This document shows, piece by piece, positions 11,439-24,699 of a DNA stretch of 64,000 bases; positions within the stretch are counted from its first letter, which is position 1; every line of letters starts with the position of its first letter. The stretch comes from Ottelia alismoides (Eukaryota > Streptophyta > Magnoliopsida > Alismatales > Hydrocharitaceae). The notes below the pieces were generated by a model. The model was not told where the DNA came from. It saw only the letters and a list, made by a program, of their open reading frames with translations, and did no database searches. The DNA is taken from positions 124,001 to 188,000 of the forward strand of contig JAZKJV010005531.1 in NCBI GenBank assembly GCA_037367405.1, given 5' to 3'. The position numbers and the translations under genes were made by a program.

Positions 11439-11706
11439 TCTTTGCCCTGATGCGATCTAAGATCAAAGCGAACATGGAACCACTACCCTTCCCCTCACAT
11501 CATGACTACTCCTTGAATGCAGGTTTTCTCTTCGCTTAAGACTTGGATAGGGAATCGACGGAAAGCACCATCTTATGGCTAAAACGCCTGGGAGCAAAAA
11601 TAGAAGAAAATGTCATTAAACCCGCAGACTGGTTGCCATCAAAAATGGCAAAGGAACGAATGAAGGCCACCTTAAGACTGGAAGCCGACCTCTTTTTGGC
11701 CAACCC

Positions 11707-14705
11707 TATAACAGTCTAGATCCTCGGTGATCTACAGAAACATATCAAATACCACATCGGATCCGAGTGTTACTCCTGAACATCAATGATATCATAATAA
11801 CAGTAAGGAATCATCTAATATTTTTTATCCATAAAAAATGTATCTCTAATACGAAACTAAGATCTCTTGTTTCTAGTGGGCACAATGATATCTTCCTTCA
11901 AACCTCGCAACAAGTCTCTAACTGCAAGTAAATTTGTTCTCACATTGACCTGCAATAAAAACACAAGAGTATAGGGTATGAGCCTTACGCTGAATATTTG
12001 TCGAGATAAAGTCAAGCCAACAAGCATAAAAATCAAGTCACAACTAACTATTTCATTTGTAATATAAGGGCAATTATTCCCACAAGAAAACTTATAAATT
12101 TTCATTTTTCACCCATACTATGTTGCATAAAATATTTGACTTGTCCCATGCAATATCATCATATAGATGCTTGATGAACTTAATTATGCATACAAAAGGT
12201 ATTTTTTGTAAACGTGCATTGCATACCATACTTCCGTATATGCCCTTAATGTGGGTCATATTTGCACATATACCCATAACATTTAACATAATTGCACAGA
12301 TACCCATAACATCAACATAATTACACATATGTCCATAAAAATTGACATAATTGCACAGATGTCCATAACATTCACATAATTACACATATATACTTAGCTT
12401 TCATGCAAGCACTTTGCACAGATGTCCATAACATTCACATAATTACACATATATACTTAGCTTTCATGTAAGCACTTAGATTTCAAGTAAACACAACGTT
12501 CACATAAGCACTTAGCTTCCTTATAAGCATGTAACTTATTCATTATATGGATTTATCATAGTTCACAAGTTGTTAGGAAAGTTTGATGGCTTTTTTCGTC
12601 AGCACAAGCAATCACTCAATCACCACATAGAACATGATGACATTAGTTGAGTCAATTGTGGACTTTCCACTAAGTTCTACTCAACCTAACACCTCCAGAA
12701 GATGTTACCCTTTAGGCTCTCAATAAACGGACTCTAGAGGTGGCTCCCACCTTAGGTGTAGCATTTAGCTCCGCTTACTGTTATATTGTCATTATTCATA
12801 TTAAGAAAATTCCAATTCTTTTTAATGTCATTTCCTTTCTCACACAATAGTGGTCCATGTGAATCTTTTGGTTTCACTGATTAAGCAGATCTTCATTGTA
12901 GAAAATACATAACCGATATAACACAATTATTCGGTACTTGATATTATCATATTAGATTAGATTTTGGATACTATATATTTAGTTGTAATAGTAACAATTG
13001 AATTATGATCACACTACATTACAATTCACAGTTGTCGAACACACCACATTAATATAACCTATTGAATATTGTATAATAAAATAATCAGTTTGTTATTGGT
13101 GACTAATCAGTCATGCATCATTTACAGTAATATCACATCAGAATTTCCAACACATAATTAATTAATAGACATTCGACGGGTCCTGCCAACAAGTTAAATA
13201 CTAATGATTGATAAATTTATCAAAACCTAGTTATTTCATTATAATTATAATCAACTACAGTGATTTATTTTAATATACTTGGCTTAGACTCATATAATTG
13301 CAAAGTTTACTATATTTACACAGCACATTAATAACATTGTATGGCATTCATATTGTATCTACGTAGAGATGAGTGTTTCCAAATTGACTATCAACAATAT
13401 TAAAATTACCAAGATTATTATAAATGATATTAGTTACCTTGCTCAAGAAAGGATAATGCATGATTCAATTGATATTAGTTGCAGCTTGATTATAAATCCT
13501 AATGTATAAATCCAATTCATATTTCAGTAACTATTGAATGTGCACATACGTGAGCATTATAGGGAGTAAAGAACATGCATCATATACATGGGATGCATTT
13601 CACTAAACTAGATATGCACGTGTATAAAAGTTCTATATAGATTATGCATCATAAAGATTATATGTAACTTAAAAAGTATTTGCCCAAGAATGTGTAGCAC
13701 AAAAAAAAGATACACGAATTATACATTAGAAAACTATTTGATTTTCATTCTATGTGGTGTATATATTAGAAGTTAAAATATATACACAAGTATTGTATAT
13801 ATACTCACCTCAGATTAAATGGATACTAGCATATGCATTAAAATTAATAACCCGGGATTCTACAATGCATACAAGAAGTGCATGTATAACTAAAATAATT
13901 CGGGATTCTACAATGCATACAAGTGCATGTATAACTAAACTCCAACCTCATGGGTTCATGGCGACAACCAAAAGAGTTTTAGCATATTAAAATCCTACGT
14001 CATAGATCCATATTAAAGAAAGTTGAGATTCATTCTTGTATTAATTATGAGATATTATGCAAAAATCAATAATCACAGAATTATCTTCATATTTTTCTCG
14101 TCAGTAAAGATACAAAAAAACATCTTCGAACATGAAATTTGTCAATCTATAATACACCGTTCCTAAGGGTTCAACATATACCTCGATGATTTGAAAAATC
14201 CATCCACGAAAACACCTCGATTCCTCCTATCCGAACCAACGTAGACCACATCAACTCTGCTACGATTCCATCAGAATCAACAAAACTCAGCATTGACGGG
14301 AGAGTTGCCATTGTCGGATTCAAAGACAGTGCCAGTGCCGACATCATCCGATTTCCCTCTTTCCTTCCAATTCTTCCTTTCTCTCATCTCTCTTCCCTCT
14401 CTCCTCCCCCCTTCTCTCTCTCCGTATGCAAAGGAAATTCTATCTCTATATCTCTCTTTCTCTCTCTGTTACTCTCGTCCTCTTCTCTCCTCTCTCTCTC
14501 TCTCTCTGCATATTTCTCCCTCTGTTTTCCTCTCAATGGATGAGAGAAATAGCCCCATTCCAAAAATAGAATTTGGTACGAGGGAATGAGAGTCCATTCT
14601 CACTTTGCACAAGCACACTCTCTCTCCTCCTTTAATAGATATCTCTCTTGTTATTATTATCTTATTCTTATTTAAATTTATATTAATAGATCATGGGTCA
14701 TTATA
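11707..14705 (-). repeat. LTR of element E, left copy (3' LTR)
   Basis: It is collinear with the right LTR once insertions are removed; for example, TATCATAATAACAGTAAGG near 11,790 and TATCATAGTAATAGTAAGG near 20,030. In the first 250 bases roughly one base in nine differs by eye, so the insertion is old. Two short tandem duplications are private to this copy: a 63 bp unit at 12,353-12,478, and a repeat of GGGATTCTACAATGCATACA near 13,854 and 13,902. A CT-rich microsatellite occupies about 14,355-14,530. Confidence 0.88.
12353..12478. repeat. Tandem duplication, 63 bp unit, two copies
   Basis: GCACAGATGTCCATAACATT begins at 12,353 and again at 12,416. The right LTR of the same element has a single copy near 27,296, so the duplication arose after the element inserted. 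Confidence 0.8.
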
Positions 14706-16263
14706 TTCTAATCACTAAAAAAGAATTTTATCCCGAAATTTATTGACTCATATCTCATTCCTCTATTTTTCTATTTGCTCCACATTTTATGAAACTAGCT
14801 TTAATATCTTATTATCTTACTTTAAAGTGATTCCATTGTATCTAGATCTTATCTGATAATATGGCAATTGCCTCCTTCAAGATCTTAGCTATAATAAACA
14901 AATCCACAAGAATATATCGTTACCTCAGAGACAAGAATAATCAATCCAGCTAAATGTTGATAGGTTGATAGGAATATGCAATGGTCAATTTATGGGTTGT
15001 CACTCACTGAAAATCGTAAATCAAGGTGCACAATCATGGTATATACATAGAATGACGTTGCTAGCTAAAGTTGGGATATGTCAATATGCTAAAAAGGAAT
15101 GTATATATTACTTGCAACTAGCCTATCGAAATTTCAATATACATTCAACTAACATATATTTAGTATTAGGTATAATTAAACAAGGATCTTGACCAACACT
15201 AATGCCTTAACCAATAAAATTAATTAGATCTAATGACCACAATCATGTATCAAGGATAACCTAAGTGGTCTCGTATTCTAAAATCCAACTTAATCACACA
15301 CAACATCAATATTGACTAATAGTTATATCAATAAATTGATAGATAATGTTTAAGATATCTAAAATACTATCAACAAAGACCATCACAAACTTTCCTAGGT
15401 AACCCCAAAATACTCAACTCGTCACTTCATCATTTAGTTGGCACCTTTGTGAGGTCAAAAGTCATGACTAAAAATTCTTATCAGTCTTTGATATATCTAT
15501 ATTCTCAATTACAAACTAATGATATCCTAACCAGAGGTCAATCTTGGAAAATATGGTTGCTTGATGTAATGGATCTTCTATGAAGAAGTATATATTTTAT
15601 CTTTATGGCAACCTTATTCGGTAATTAACAGAGTCTAAGTAATGTAAACACTCCAAGGAAAATACCAAGCCTCATCAATTTATTGCCTTCTTGTCATGTA
15701 AATAACTCTTTGGGCTTGTTTGGTTGCTGGGTTGGACTGGGTTGGCACAACCCTGGTTACTATTCACAAGGGTATTTCCTCCTCACAGATTACTATTCAC
15801 CCACCCCAACCCAGCCCAGCCCAACCCAGTCCAACCCAGCAACCAAACAGACCCTTTCAGAACGATGGCCAACTTCATCTAAAAAATATCATATAACTTT
15901 CAAAACCACAAATTGTACATAAGAACCTCCCCTTTTAAAAAACAAATAGTTTGTACATATGATGATAATTTGACACCAAAATAAATGTCTGACTCCCTTT
16001 TTTGTTTTCATGTCTCCACGAATAACTACATTTGGTATCATCTGATCAACTAAAATCACTTTCCTCTCCTTGGGATAATAAGTAATCTCCAAGACATGTT
16101 CTATTTCCCTTTTGGTTAGCCTTCTAATATTCATGTTATCACTTAAAGACATGCAGGTCATGCTAATTTTTCGGTCACAACCTATAATTTTCGACAACTA
16201 AATGACCTCCGTAATCTATGATAGGATATCTTATGCTCAGAGGAACTCCTACTCTGATGCTAT
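14706..16263 (-). other. Internal region of element E (3' part), no gene recognised
   Basis: AT-rich sequence containing a 143 bp MITE at 15,712-15,854 and a 102-codon minus-strand open frame at 15,889-16,197 that I do not recognise. Gag, protease, reverse transcriptase and integrase motifs were looked for and not seen. Confidence 0.45.
15712..15854. mobile_element. 143 bp MITE
   Basis: Long inverted ends: GGGCTTGTTTGGTTGCTGGG at the left and the near-complement of it at the right (CCCAGCAACCAAACAGACCC, 15,835-15,854). Flanked by TTT on both sides (15,709-15,711 and 15,855-15,857). The central part carries ACTATTCAC twice. The 3 bp duplication suggests a Harbinger-type MITE, but TTT is not the canonical target. 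Confidence 0.7.
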
Positions 16264-16330
16264 TTGTAACATCACAGGTTTAGGTCCCCGTTCTGTTATC
16301 AAAGAAATCTGACCCTGACAACTTGTTGGA

Positions 16331-19300
16331 TGATGAATACCCATTCATCACTCTTTATTCTTCTATTTTAGCTACAAAAACCTTTGCAAATACATGTAGA
16401 TATGTGTAAATACAAATAAATACCAAAAGCATGCATTGTGTAAAAACCTATAATTAGCATGTTTTTGTGCACAAAATAAAAGAATAAAGAGCAAAAAGAA
16501 AAAGAGGGAAATATTTAGAATAAATATTGAGCAACCTAACCCAAGGGAGGGCTCAGCATGGGCCTGACCGCATAAAAGCCAAAGTAGAGGGAGATAGGAG
16601 CTCACTTGTTTATATTTGTAAATACATAAAACTTTATATTTTCCTCACCCAAAAATATACTTGTACATATTGTGTGTATATTCTATTAAAAACAAAATAA
16701 AAAGATAAAAATCAAAATTCAAAAATATCACTCCTTCACCATGTGTATAAACCACACCCTTGTATTTATTTAACCTTGTAAATAAATTCATTTATTTTCC
16801 AAACTTTTTGTGAATATTCTATGGCTTATTTTGTAAATAAAATAAATAAAAAGAAACAAAACAAAAATCAAATAAAAATTACAAAATTGAAAATACAAAA
16901 ATACATTGTATTTATACCATGTATATTAATGTATTTATTTATTTATTTACAACATGAAATATAGAATAAAAGAATATTTTTATTTTATTTTTATTACTTA
17001 TATACAAGGGTGAAAGAATATTTACCTATGATATTTACCCCTTTATTAATAGCGACGGCCCAGATGATGACGCGTGGATGATCGGACGGCGGAGATCAAA
17101 TGCGCCTTTAACGCTTCGGCTCTTGGGCTCGATCGACGGCGGAGGGAGGTCCACGTGGCTGATCTAACGGTGCTGGGATCTTTGGCCCATCTCCTTCTTC
17201 CCCGTGACCTCCATCGGCAAGGCGAGAGTGACAGCAAGCTTTTGCCCGTGTTGCAGTGAGGCGAGAGGGCGATTCCATCGATCCGGCGACCTTCGCCGTT
17301 CTTGCTCCGCCGCCAGCGTCGAGCACCGAGCTTCAGGCCTTGACGTCCTTCGAAGCTACGACCCGGAGATAGCCCATCTCCAGCCCAGTCTACTTCAGCC
17401 ATCAGGTACCCGATTCGACCTTCCATTTAGCATAATTTTCGATTACGCCCAAATCTACCCTCCGACGTACATCTCCGATTCCGGCCACCTCACGTATCAT
17501 CTCGACCATCCGACTCGATTTTCACCTTCGCCGTACCCTCACGCACCTTCTACGCACCTTCACTCAACCCAGATCGCACAGGATCTGGGATTCGAGCTCC
17601 CTCACCGTCGCTTCGCCGGAGCTCGTTCGCCACGCCGCACAGACCACCTTCACCCCGCCTTCTTGGGTCGAGGCACTTTGCCCTCGACCCGCGAAGCTTC
17701 TGAACTGTTTTGCAGGTCAAAAGGAGGCCGTCTGAGGCTTCCCAACTTCGAGCCAGGAGCTTCTTCTCCGACGACCTCGCCGGAGCCTTCCAGGGCTCGG
17801 CCGGGGTATTGGAGACCTGTAGCAGCTGCGCAACCTCACGCCGGAGCTTCTCCGACCTTCAGGCGCAGCAGAGGAGGACCGGAGCGCACGCAGGAGGTCG
17901 GCGAAGTTCGCCGGCCATCAGTTCTTCGAGGACCTTCCAGAGCCGTCCGATGCACCCTCTGCTCCAGATCTGATCGTGACCGTCCATTCGTTGAGGAGCA
18001 GCAGCCGTCGATCCATCTGAGGATCGCATCTGGACCCTTGATAGCAGAGGAGAGAGGCCAAGACCCCAGCACCGTTAGATCAGCCACGTGGACCTCCCTC
18101 CGCCGTCGATCGAGCCCAAGAGCCGAAGCGTTAAAGGCGCATTTGATCTCCGCCGTCCGATCATCCACGCGTCATCATCTGGGCCGTCGCTATTAATAAA
18201 GGGGTAAATATCATAGGCCCCCCTCTGTTTGTTTTATTTCGTTTAAGTCCTGTAATTTTGAATTCTAGTTGTTTATTTTCTGGGTTATTTGCATCAAGGA
18301 CCTCGCGCTTAATTTTAATTACATTTATACCCCCGCCAGTAGAGACCCACGTGCCTCATCACGTGTATTCTGGGTTATTTGCAATACATGCCCTGTATGT
18401 TCTGGATGTTAATGAATGCATGAAATGTTTTGTTTAATTGCAAATATACCCCTGTGAACACTTTATATGCGCATGTGCGTTTTTATTTTGGGTTATTTGC
18501 ATATAAGTCCCTGGACTTTTGATACTTGTTATCAATAAGCCCTCGGAACTTATTTTTATTACCATTTGGTCCCTGTGTGCCCCAGACACGTGCTTGGCAC
18601 GTGACTTCTTGGGTAAATTGCACCAGGACCCCAGAACTTTTGGGTATTTGCACTTAGGTCCCTGTGCACAGTGCCCCACCTTTATTTTTGAATAAAATAT
18701 CAAACGAACTCCAAATCCAATGAAATTTTGACACATGGCTCCTGCCATGGTGTAGGAATTTCTATGATTTTTGGGGACATTTTGGATTTCATTTATTATT
18801 TTTAAAAATTCAAAAACCCTTATTTTCGCCACTGTTTGACTTTAAAAATACCAAAAAAAATATAAAAACTCCACCAAAAATTCTAAAAAATTTAGGTAAT
18901 GTTGTTTACTGGTTGATTGATTTTCGAGCCAATTTTGGCCACTTTTCATCAATTAAAAACCATAAAAATTGAAAAACCCCTAAAAACTTATAAAAATTGT
19001 AGTAAAAAAATTAAAAATCCAAAAATAATAATTAGGGTGCCTAAATCTTCCTTATTCTTCATAGAATATAGGAAAATTACCTCTAGGGCTTTTTGAGATC
19101 CAAAATTATTTTATTTTTGGGTCTTAAGCCTTGCTGGACAGTACCCTACATTCTTTGCATTGTTTGATTTTTAATAATTATTTTATTCATTAGAAAAATT
19201 CCAAAAATTCACCAAAAACAGTAAAAAACATTTAAAACATAAAAACCAATTTTCTGGAATTTTTGCATCATTTTTGTGTGTTGTATAAATTGTTGAAGTT

Positions 19301-19624
19301 GCATTGCATTCATTTTCTCTCATTTTCTCATCCTTTAAAAAAAAAATCAGAAAAATACAAAAACAAATAAAAACCCTAAAAAAGACTTCCTTGGATACTT
19401 GACTACATCGTAGGCCGCAAGGCCAATCTGTGCTCCTTGAGTTCGACCCTGGGAGCTATACCAGGTTAAACCTAATAGCTAGACCGCTCTTTCTTGTGCT
19501 TGCTTGATTTTATCTTATTCGAGTGGTTGATTATTTTTCTTGATTTACTCAGCCCGAGTGATTGAGGTCGCAACGACCTAGCATTTATTTTACACCTTTA
19601 CCTTAGTCATTTGGGCGGTGGTCA
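16331..19624 (+). mobile_element. Solo family-T LTR (LTR-B)
   Basis: It starts TGATGAATA and ends GGTGGTCA, with an exact 5 bp duplication TTGGA at 16,326-16,330 and 19,625-19,629. There is no internal region, so this is a solo LTR left by recombination between the two LTRs of an element. Structure: AT-rich start, GC-rich middle (17,025-18,217) and AT-rich tail with GTTCGACCCTGGG near 19,441. Long open frames in the middle, such as 17,204-18,196, reflect GC richness and have no family resemblance. Confidence 0.82.
17025..18217. repeat. Inverted repeat with identical arms inside LTR-B
   Basis: Left arm 17,025 to about 17,180 and right arm about 18,062-18,217 are exact reverse complements as far as I can check by eye, over about 155 bases. 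The arms start CCTATGATATTTACCCCTTT. The right arm is in the position expected from the LTR at 54,489-58,264, so the left arm is the extra copy. No direct duplication flanks the pair, so it is not evidently a separate transposon. Confidence 0.85.
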
Positions 19625-19771
19625 TTGGATTCGAGTCCAAATAGATCCGTTGACAATCACTCAAAATGCTTAAGCCCAAGTTGTCAAGTAGTAATCCCCA
19701 CTACTTATAACACACTCTCACACTTTGTGAGTTTTAGATGTGGGACTATGTTTAGGGGTATGGGTGTTACA

Positions 19772-19947
19772 ACCTCCCCCACTTATATTCGCAATTTCAT
19801 CGTTGTGACATGGTCCGTCACTTATTCTCAGTGACAGTGGCGGTTGCACGTTCTGGGTAGCCATTTCCTCCTATCTCTTTGTAGGGGTGGATCCACCTGT
19901 GGGGTAGTCATTTTAACTGTCAAAGGGAAATTAGCTCTGATACCACC
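19772..19947 (-). other. 176 bp PBS-to-PPT module between two unlike LTRs
   Basis: On the minus strand it opens with the primer site TGGTATCAGAGC (19,934-19,945) two bases after the end of the E LTR, and closes with a purine tract directly before LTR F. This is the layout of a complete TRIM internal domain. Its two flanking LTRs belong to different families (E and F), so it is a hybrid or a remnant of one element inserted at another's primer site. Confidence 0.6.
19934..19945 (-). promoter_or_regulatory. Primer-binding site, initiator tRNA-Met type
   Basis: TGGTATCAGAGC on the minus strand, the usual site in plant LTR retroelements primed by initiator tRNA-Met, two bases from the LTR end. 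It fixes the orientation of element E as minus. Confidence 0.8.
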
Positions 19948-20298
19948 TGTAACAGTCCGGATCCTCGATGATATACAGAAACATACCAAATATCACGTCG
20001 GATCCAAGTCCTACTCCTGAACATCAATGATATCATAGTAATAGTAAGGAATCATCTAATATTTTTTATCCATAAAAATGCATCTCAAATACAAAACCAA
20101 TATCTCTTGTTTCTAGTGGGCGCAATGATATCCTCCTTCAAACCTTGCAAGAAGTCTCTAACTGCAACTAAAATTGTTCTCGCATTGACTTACAATAAAA
20201 ACACGATAGTATATAGCCTAATGTTCAGTATGTGTCGATATAAAGTCAACCGACTAGTATAGAAATCAAGTTACAACTAACTATTTCATCTGTAACAT

Positions 20299-23200
20299 TG
20301 ATGAATCTGTGATTCATCACTCTAAAAGTTGAAAATAGAGCTTTGTTCCCGAGAAATTAGCTGCATATTTCCATTTATTGTGCATTTTTCTCATTCATGC
20401 ATTTAGAATTAATGTTCGCATTTTAGCATTCATATTTGCATTAAATAAGAAGCCAAGTTCACTTGTAAATATTCACATGTATATTAGCCAAAATCACCTA
20501 TTTGTATCTATTTTATACTAACTTCAAATCCAATAAAGTCAACTTTATAATTTATATATTACTAACACTAATAAAGAAAAAATATCAAAATAATAATAAC
20601 TTGTAAAATTGACCAATAAAACCCAAATCCAAGTTTGAGATTAGGAAACTTAAAACGCACATATCTCTCTCATACAGTGTCCGATTTAGGTTTACTCACT
20701 TTTAAAATAATATACATTCAAAGATCTTCAAAATAAGACTAATTTTATTATCGGAGTTCGTATGTGAAACTTGGATTTTGGGCCTTTATTGTATATTGTA
20801 CATATTGACTAAAATACCCTTCATTTTATCTTTTTATTTTCTTAATTAAAAATCCAAAAAAATATTAAGTTGTAATTATTTCTTTCATATTTTCTCTATT
20901 TTATTTTGACTTTTATCTTATTTAAAAATAACAAAAAATGCAAAACATAAAAATATGTTGTTTTATACCTATAAGATATCACCCAAAAATACACTTTGTA
21001 CATATGACTTATTTTGATTTTTGATCCTTCGCGAAAGTTGTAAATCTCATCGAGACGAGCAACTTTTATGTTGATCACTTTTTAATTTGACTCCCTTTTG
21101 TTATTTCTTTTTTTATTTTTATTTACATTTAAGTTGTGATTTTTGTGGGAGCGATACATGGCGGCTCCTGGAGCCGCGACGTGTCACCTATTTTTTTATT
21201 ATTTTCATTATTTATTTTATTTATTATTTATTTATTTATTGTTATTTTTATTTTATAATTAATTAATTAAGTTTATTTCTTTTTAATTTAATTTTTATTT
21301 TTTTCTCTAAGATTTTATTTTCTTTTCTCTTCATAATTTTTAATAGCCTACTTATTTTATTTTTTTATTTTTTTCTCTCCCTTTACTTGTTCCCCACTCC
21401 AAGTCTCCACCACTCCTTCACTTTCTCCACCTCTTTTCTAACTCCCCTTTCCTCATTTTTATTCCATTCCCCTCCTTCATTCATCCCCATCCACCATTCT
21501 ACGAGTGAGAGAGGTTCTAGCCCCATCGAAACCGCGATGTGACAGCTCCTTCTTCGACGTCAAGCGACGACAAGCCGTCGGTGAGAGCCAAGGTGTTTTC
21601 CTTCCTACTCGTAGCAGCGACCCTCCAAGCAAGCTGTAGAGCTTCGAAGGATTCCGTCATCCTTCTCGAGGCCACGATAGGAGTTCAATATAACTGCTAT
21701 GCAATCCGGCGAACCACGGGTAATTTATCCTTCTCCTTCTTCTCATTTTTTATCTAATAATTATTTTGTTGTTATTTCACACATCTCCACCAATCATCAC
21801 AACCATTATTATCATACCATCACTATCACCACCAATCATCCTAATCATCATTTTTTATCACCAAATTTTTTTAATCACCTCATACCAATACCACCATCAT
21901 CTCATCATCTCCATTCAATATAGGGATGAGCATGGGGTTGGGCCGGCCCGGCCCAGCCCGAAGCCCAGCCCAGAAAGCCCGGCCTGGCCCAAGCCCAAAG
22001 GAATATCGGGTTGGGCTTGGGCCCAATATTTAGGCCCAAAATTTTTTTAGGTCGGGCTCGGGCTTGGCTTGGTCCATCCCGACCCGGCCCAAGGGCCCAG
22101 CCCGAAGAGGGCCCGAATCCTTTCTCACATGCTACATGCATGAAAATTCCCACCTATTTCATGTGCACTCTCTTCCTGTATCATGTCTTTATACAATGTT
22201 TATAAACCAAGAAAGTCAAGCGTGTGACATGAGTTGATGATCAATGTATTTCAATTAAGAATTAATTTTCTTTAATTAGTTTTTGGTTTAGATTCTTTTG
22301 GTTATTCTTGAATTTGTTAATATTTATTTTTTTTCAATCAAAACATTTTCTATTATTGTACATTTATCCAATATGGGTCTTATGTCTATTTTTTAACATG
22401 TAGGATCTGGTGAACCTGTTATTGTTAACTGGGTAAGTTTGTTTCATTCTTTCAATTTCTATAAACGAGGGACATACATGGTATCTAGCATTGAGGGCAC
22501 GTGTAAATTCGGATTTGGTAGAATTGAATTTTAATTGTTTCACAAGTATTATGATACATGTTTTAATAAATTTTGGCTTGTGTAACTTGAGTTGAGATTA
22601 ACTTGAAACAAAAGAGTCAAAGTTAATAATATCTAATTGGGAGATGGGCCGGCCCGACCCAAGCCTGGCCCAAAGGAATTGGGCCGGGCCTGGGCTTGGG
22701 CCGAACAAAAAAAATTTTGCGGGCCTAAGCCCGGCCCAAGGCCCGAAATTTTTAAGCGGGCTTGGGCCTGGGCCCTTCAAAGCCCGGCCCAGCCCGGCCC
22801 ATGCTCATCCCTAATTCAATACCATATATTTGCATTTCCTTGTTTGAAAACAAAAAAATAAAACAAAATTAAAATCAACAAAAAAAATAAAAAAAATGCA
22901 CCTCGCGCCACCTCATGTTGCATTGACGCTCGTTCCCCTCGCCACGCGTGCAGCCACGCGCGCAGCCGTCCCTGGCCACTGTTCCCTCCACCATAACTGG
23001 CCAGTCACCCACGCGCAGAGCCCTTCTACTGCACCTGATGTGCACCCCCGTGTCACCAACGACCGTCTACCGCGCATCCCTCGCGTGGGCTCCAATTGCC
23101 CGCGACCTCTAGTGTGCGGCCATCTCCTCTGTGGCGGCCCTTGTGTCCCAGCCCTCCGATCGTGCCCTCCTGTCTCATGGTCGCTTGCACCGCCCCTTAG

Positions 23201-23490
23201 CCTTCGTGTGTGTACCCCAACGTGCCCACACGCCCACCCATCTGCTACCAGGCGTGTAGCAACCGCGTTCTCCCATCGACACCTCGCACCACCTCCAGAT
23301 CCCCGCGCTCCGCCTATGCCAGCTCCGCCCAGGCACGACCCCACCTCCCACGATCGTGCCCTAGCCTTCTATCGCTCCAGCCGTTGCGGACTCCGCACGT
23401 GGCCGCTGCACACCAGTACATGCCTCCGAGCACCACCGCCGCCCCCGTACGAGTTGTCACGTCGCCACCTCCCCGACAACAATGCCATTT
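20299..23490 (+). repeat. Left arm of the D palindrome
   Basis: Collinear with the reverse complement of 24,700-27,002, apart from the hAT element at 21,921-22,813. Similarity runs from the tip through the AT-rich part and the GC-rich middle and fades near 23,490. Net arm length is about 2.3 kb. Confidence 0.85.
21921..22813. mobile_element. hAT-type non-autonomous element, 893 bp (copy 1)
   Basis: Inverted ends TAGGGATGAGCATGGG are followed by subterminal GGCCCGGCCC-type clusters on both sides. An exact 8 bp duplication ATTCAATA lies at 21,913-21,920 and 22,814-22,821, the size made by hAT transposases. The opposite arm of the D palindrome (near 25,375-25,390) is uninterrupted and gives the empty site. 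The interior is AT-rich and has no transposase. Confidence 0.92.
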
Positions 23491-24699
23491 GAAAAATCCT
23501 AAATCGCCCTTGGTTAATCGTGCGAAATTGATGTAGTCGGCAATCAAGAGCGATCAAAAATTAAACACACGAATTGATGAATTGACGAATTAATTAAAGT
23601 GTGGTTTTATGTATTTTTAACCTGGGCAAGCCCCAGTATTAACGCAAGGAGGAAAAGGAACAACGTCGGATCAAATTAGACGAATTAGCTCAGGGTTTAC
23701 CAAGCGGATTTTTTTATAATTACTTTATGCCATAAAAATGCAAATGCAAATATGCAGATGAGTTACGTTATTAAGAAAATAAGTAACTTAACCAAATTGA
23801 TTTTAATGTGAAATTAATCCAAATTGGCCAAATTATATTTTTCCTGCAAACTTAATCTAATGATGAATGCAAAATGTAATTTTTTGGAATGTTTGAGGTT
23901 AAAATACAACAATGAAAAACGTAAATTTTTTAGGGGTTTTATTCAATTTTTTATGCAAACAGAATGCAAAAATTATGAAAAAATTATTGAAAGTTAAATA
24001 TGATGAAATGAAGCAACAATATTTTTTTGGAATTTTCTAACAATATGTGATTTTTTTAAGAACTTTTTACTGAAAGCAAAGTGATCTTGAGTATTTAATT
24101 CCTAATAAATCCACAAAATAAATTTATCCAGAAGCAAAATTATCTCGGAAAGATATGTTAATGAGAAATCCAGGAGAGTTGAAATTTCGTAAAAATGATA
24201 TTACTAGATTTAATAAAAAAATTGCATAAATCACTCAACAATTTATTTTAGGCATAAGGCAATCCAATTTAGATGAAAATTGGATGATAATAATAAAGCA
24301 CAACTAGAGGAATCAACTATAGTTTTTGCACAATTTTTGAAGCAATATTTAAGTATATGTGAATTTCATAATATAAATGGGCAAAATAACATTGAATTTC
24401 AAGATATGATTTTTATTAAATTATCCAATGCTCACAAAAATCCAAATAAATAGACAAGTGATAAAGAATTAAGTGATCTTCAACGTGCTATTTTTTATTA
24501 AAATAAATGATGTAAATAGAGGTCCAAATTAAAACAATAATACATGAGTGGATGTGCAATACTGAAATTAAAATTTAACAAAAAAATTATGCACAGGGGC
24601 ACTTTTGCAATTATAAAAACTTACGAGAAGAAAAGTAGAATTTAAAAAAAAACTTTGAACGTGGATTCCAAAAATGGAACCCGTGTCTAAGGCAGAGGG
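23491..24699 (-). other. Spacer of the D palindrome: distal part of the right LTR
   Basis: AT-rich, single-copy within the palindrome. It carries TGCAAAAGTGCCCC-type wording near 24,597-24,612 (minus strand), as in other family-T LTR tails. The LTR end is placed near 23,583 by analogy with 54,489. No gene. Confidence 0.5.

Larger units (their letters stand above)
16264..19771 (-). mobile_element. Short LTR F, split by the solo LTR B
   Basis: After removing B, about 209 bp remain (16,264-16,330 and 19,630-19,771). They start TGTAACATCACAGG and end GGTGTTACA on the + strand, that is TGTAACACCC...TGTTACA on the minus strand. A purine tract (TAAGTGGGGGAGGT on the minus strand, 19,772-19,785) lies directly upstream in its orientation. 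A degenerate primer site (CTCTGATGCTA on the + strand near 16,251) lies downstream. It looks like the LTR of a TRIM-type element. Confidence 0.6.

Noticed and set aside
12301..12478. CRISPR-like regular repeats
   Set aside because: These are two 63 bp tandem copies and related ACATAATTACACATAT words in an LTR, with no spacers; this is a plant genome.
16264..16330. Start of a third E LTR
   Set aside because: Only the TGTAACA tip and primer-site context resemble E; the following bases match the F LTR, which resumes at 19,630.
17204..18196. A 330-codon open frame rich in Arg, Pro and Ser
   Set aside because: It lies in the GC-rich middle of a solo LTR, its C-terminal part mirrors another frame because of the inverted arms, and it has no recognisable motif.
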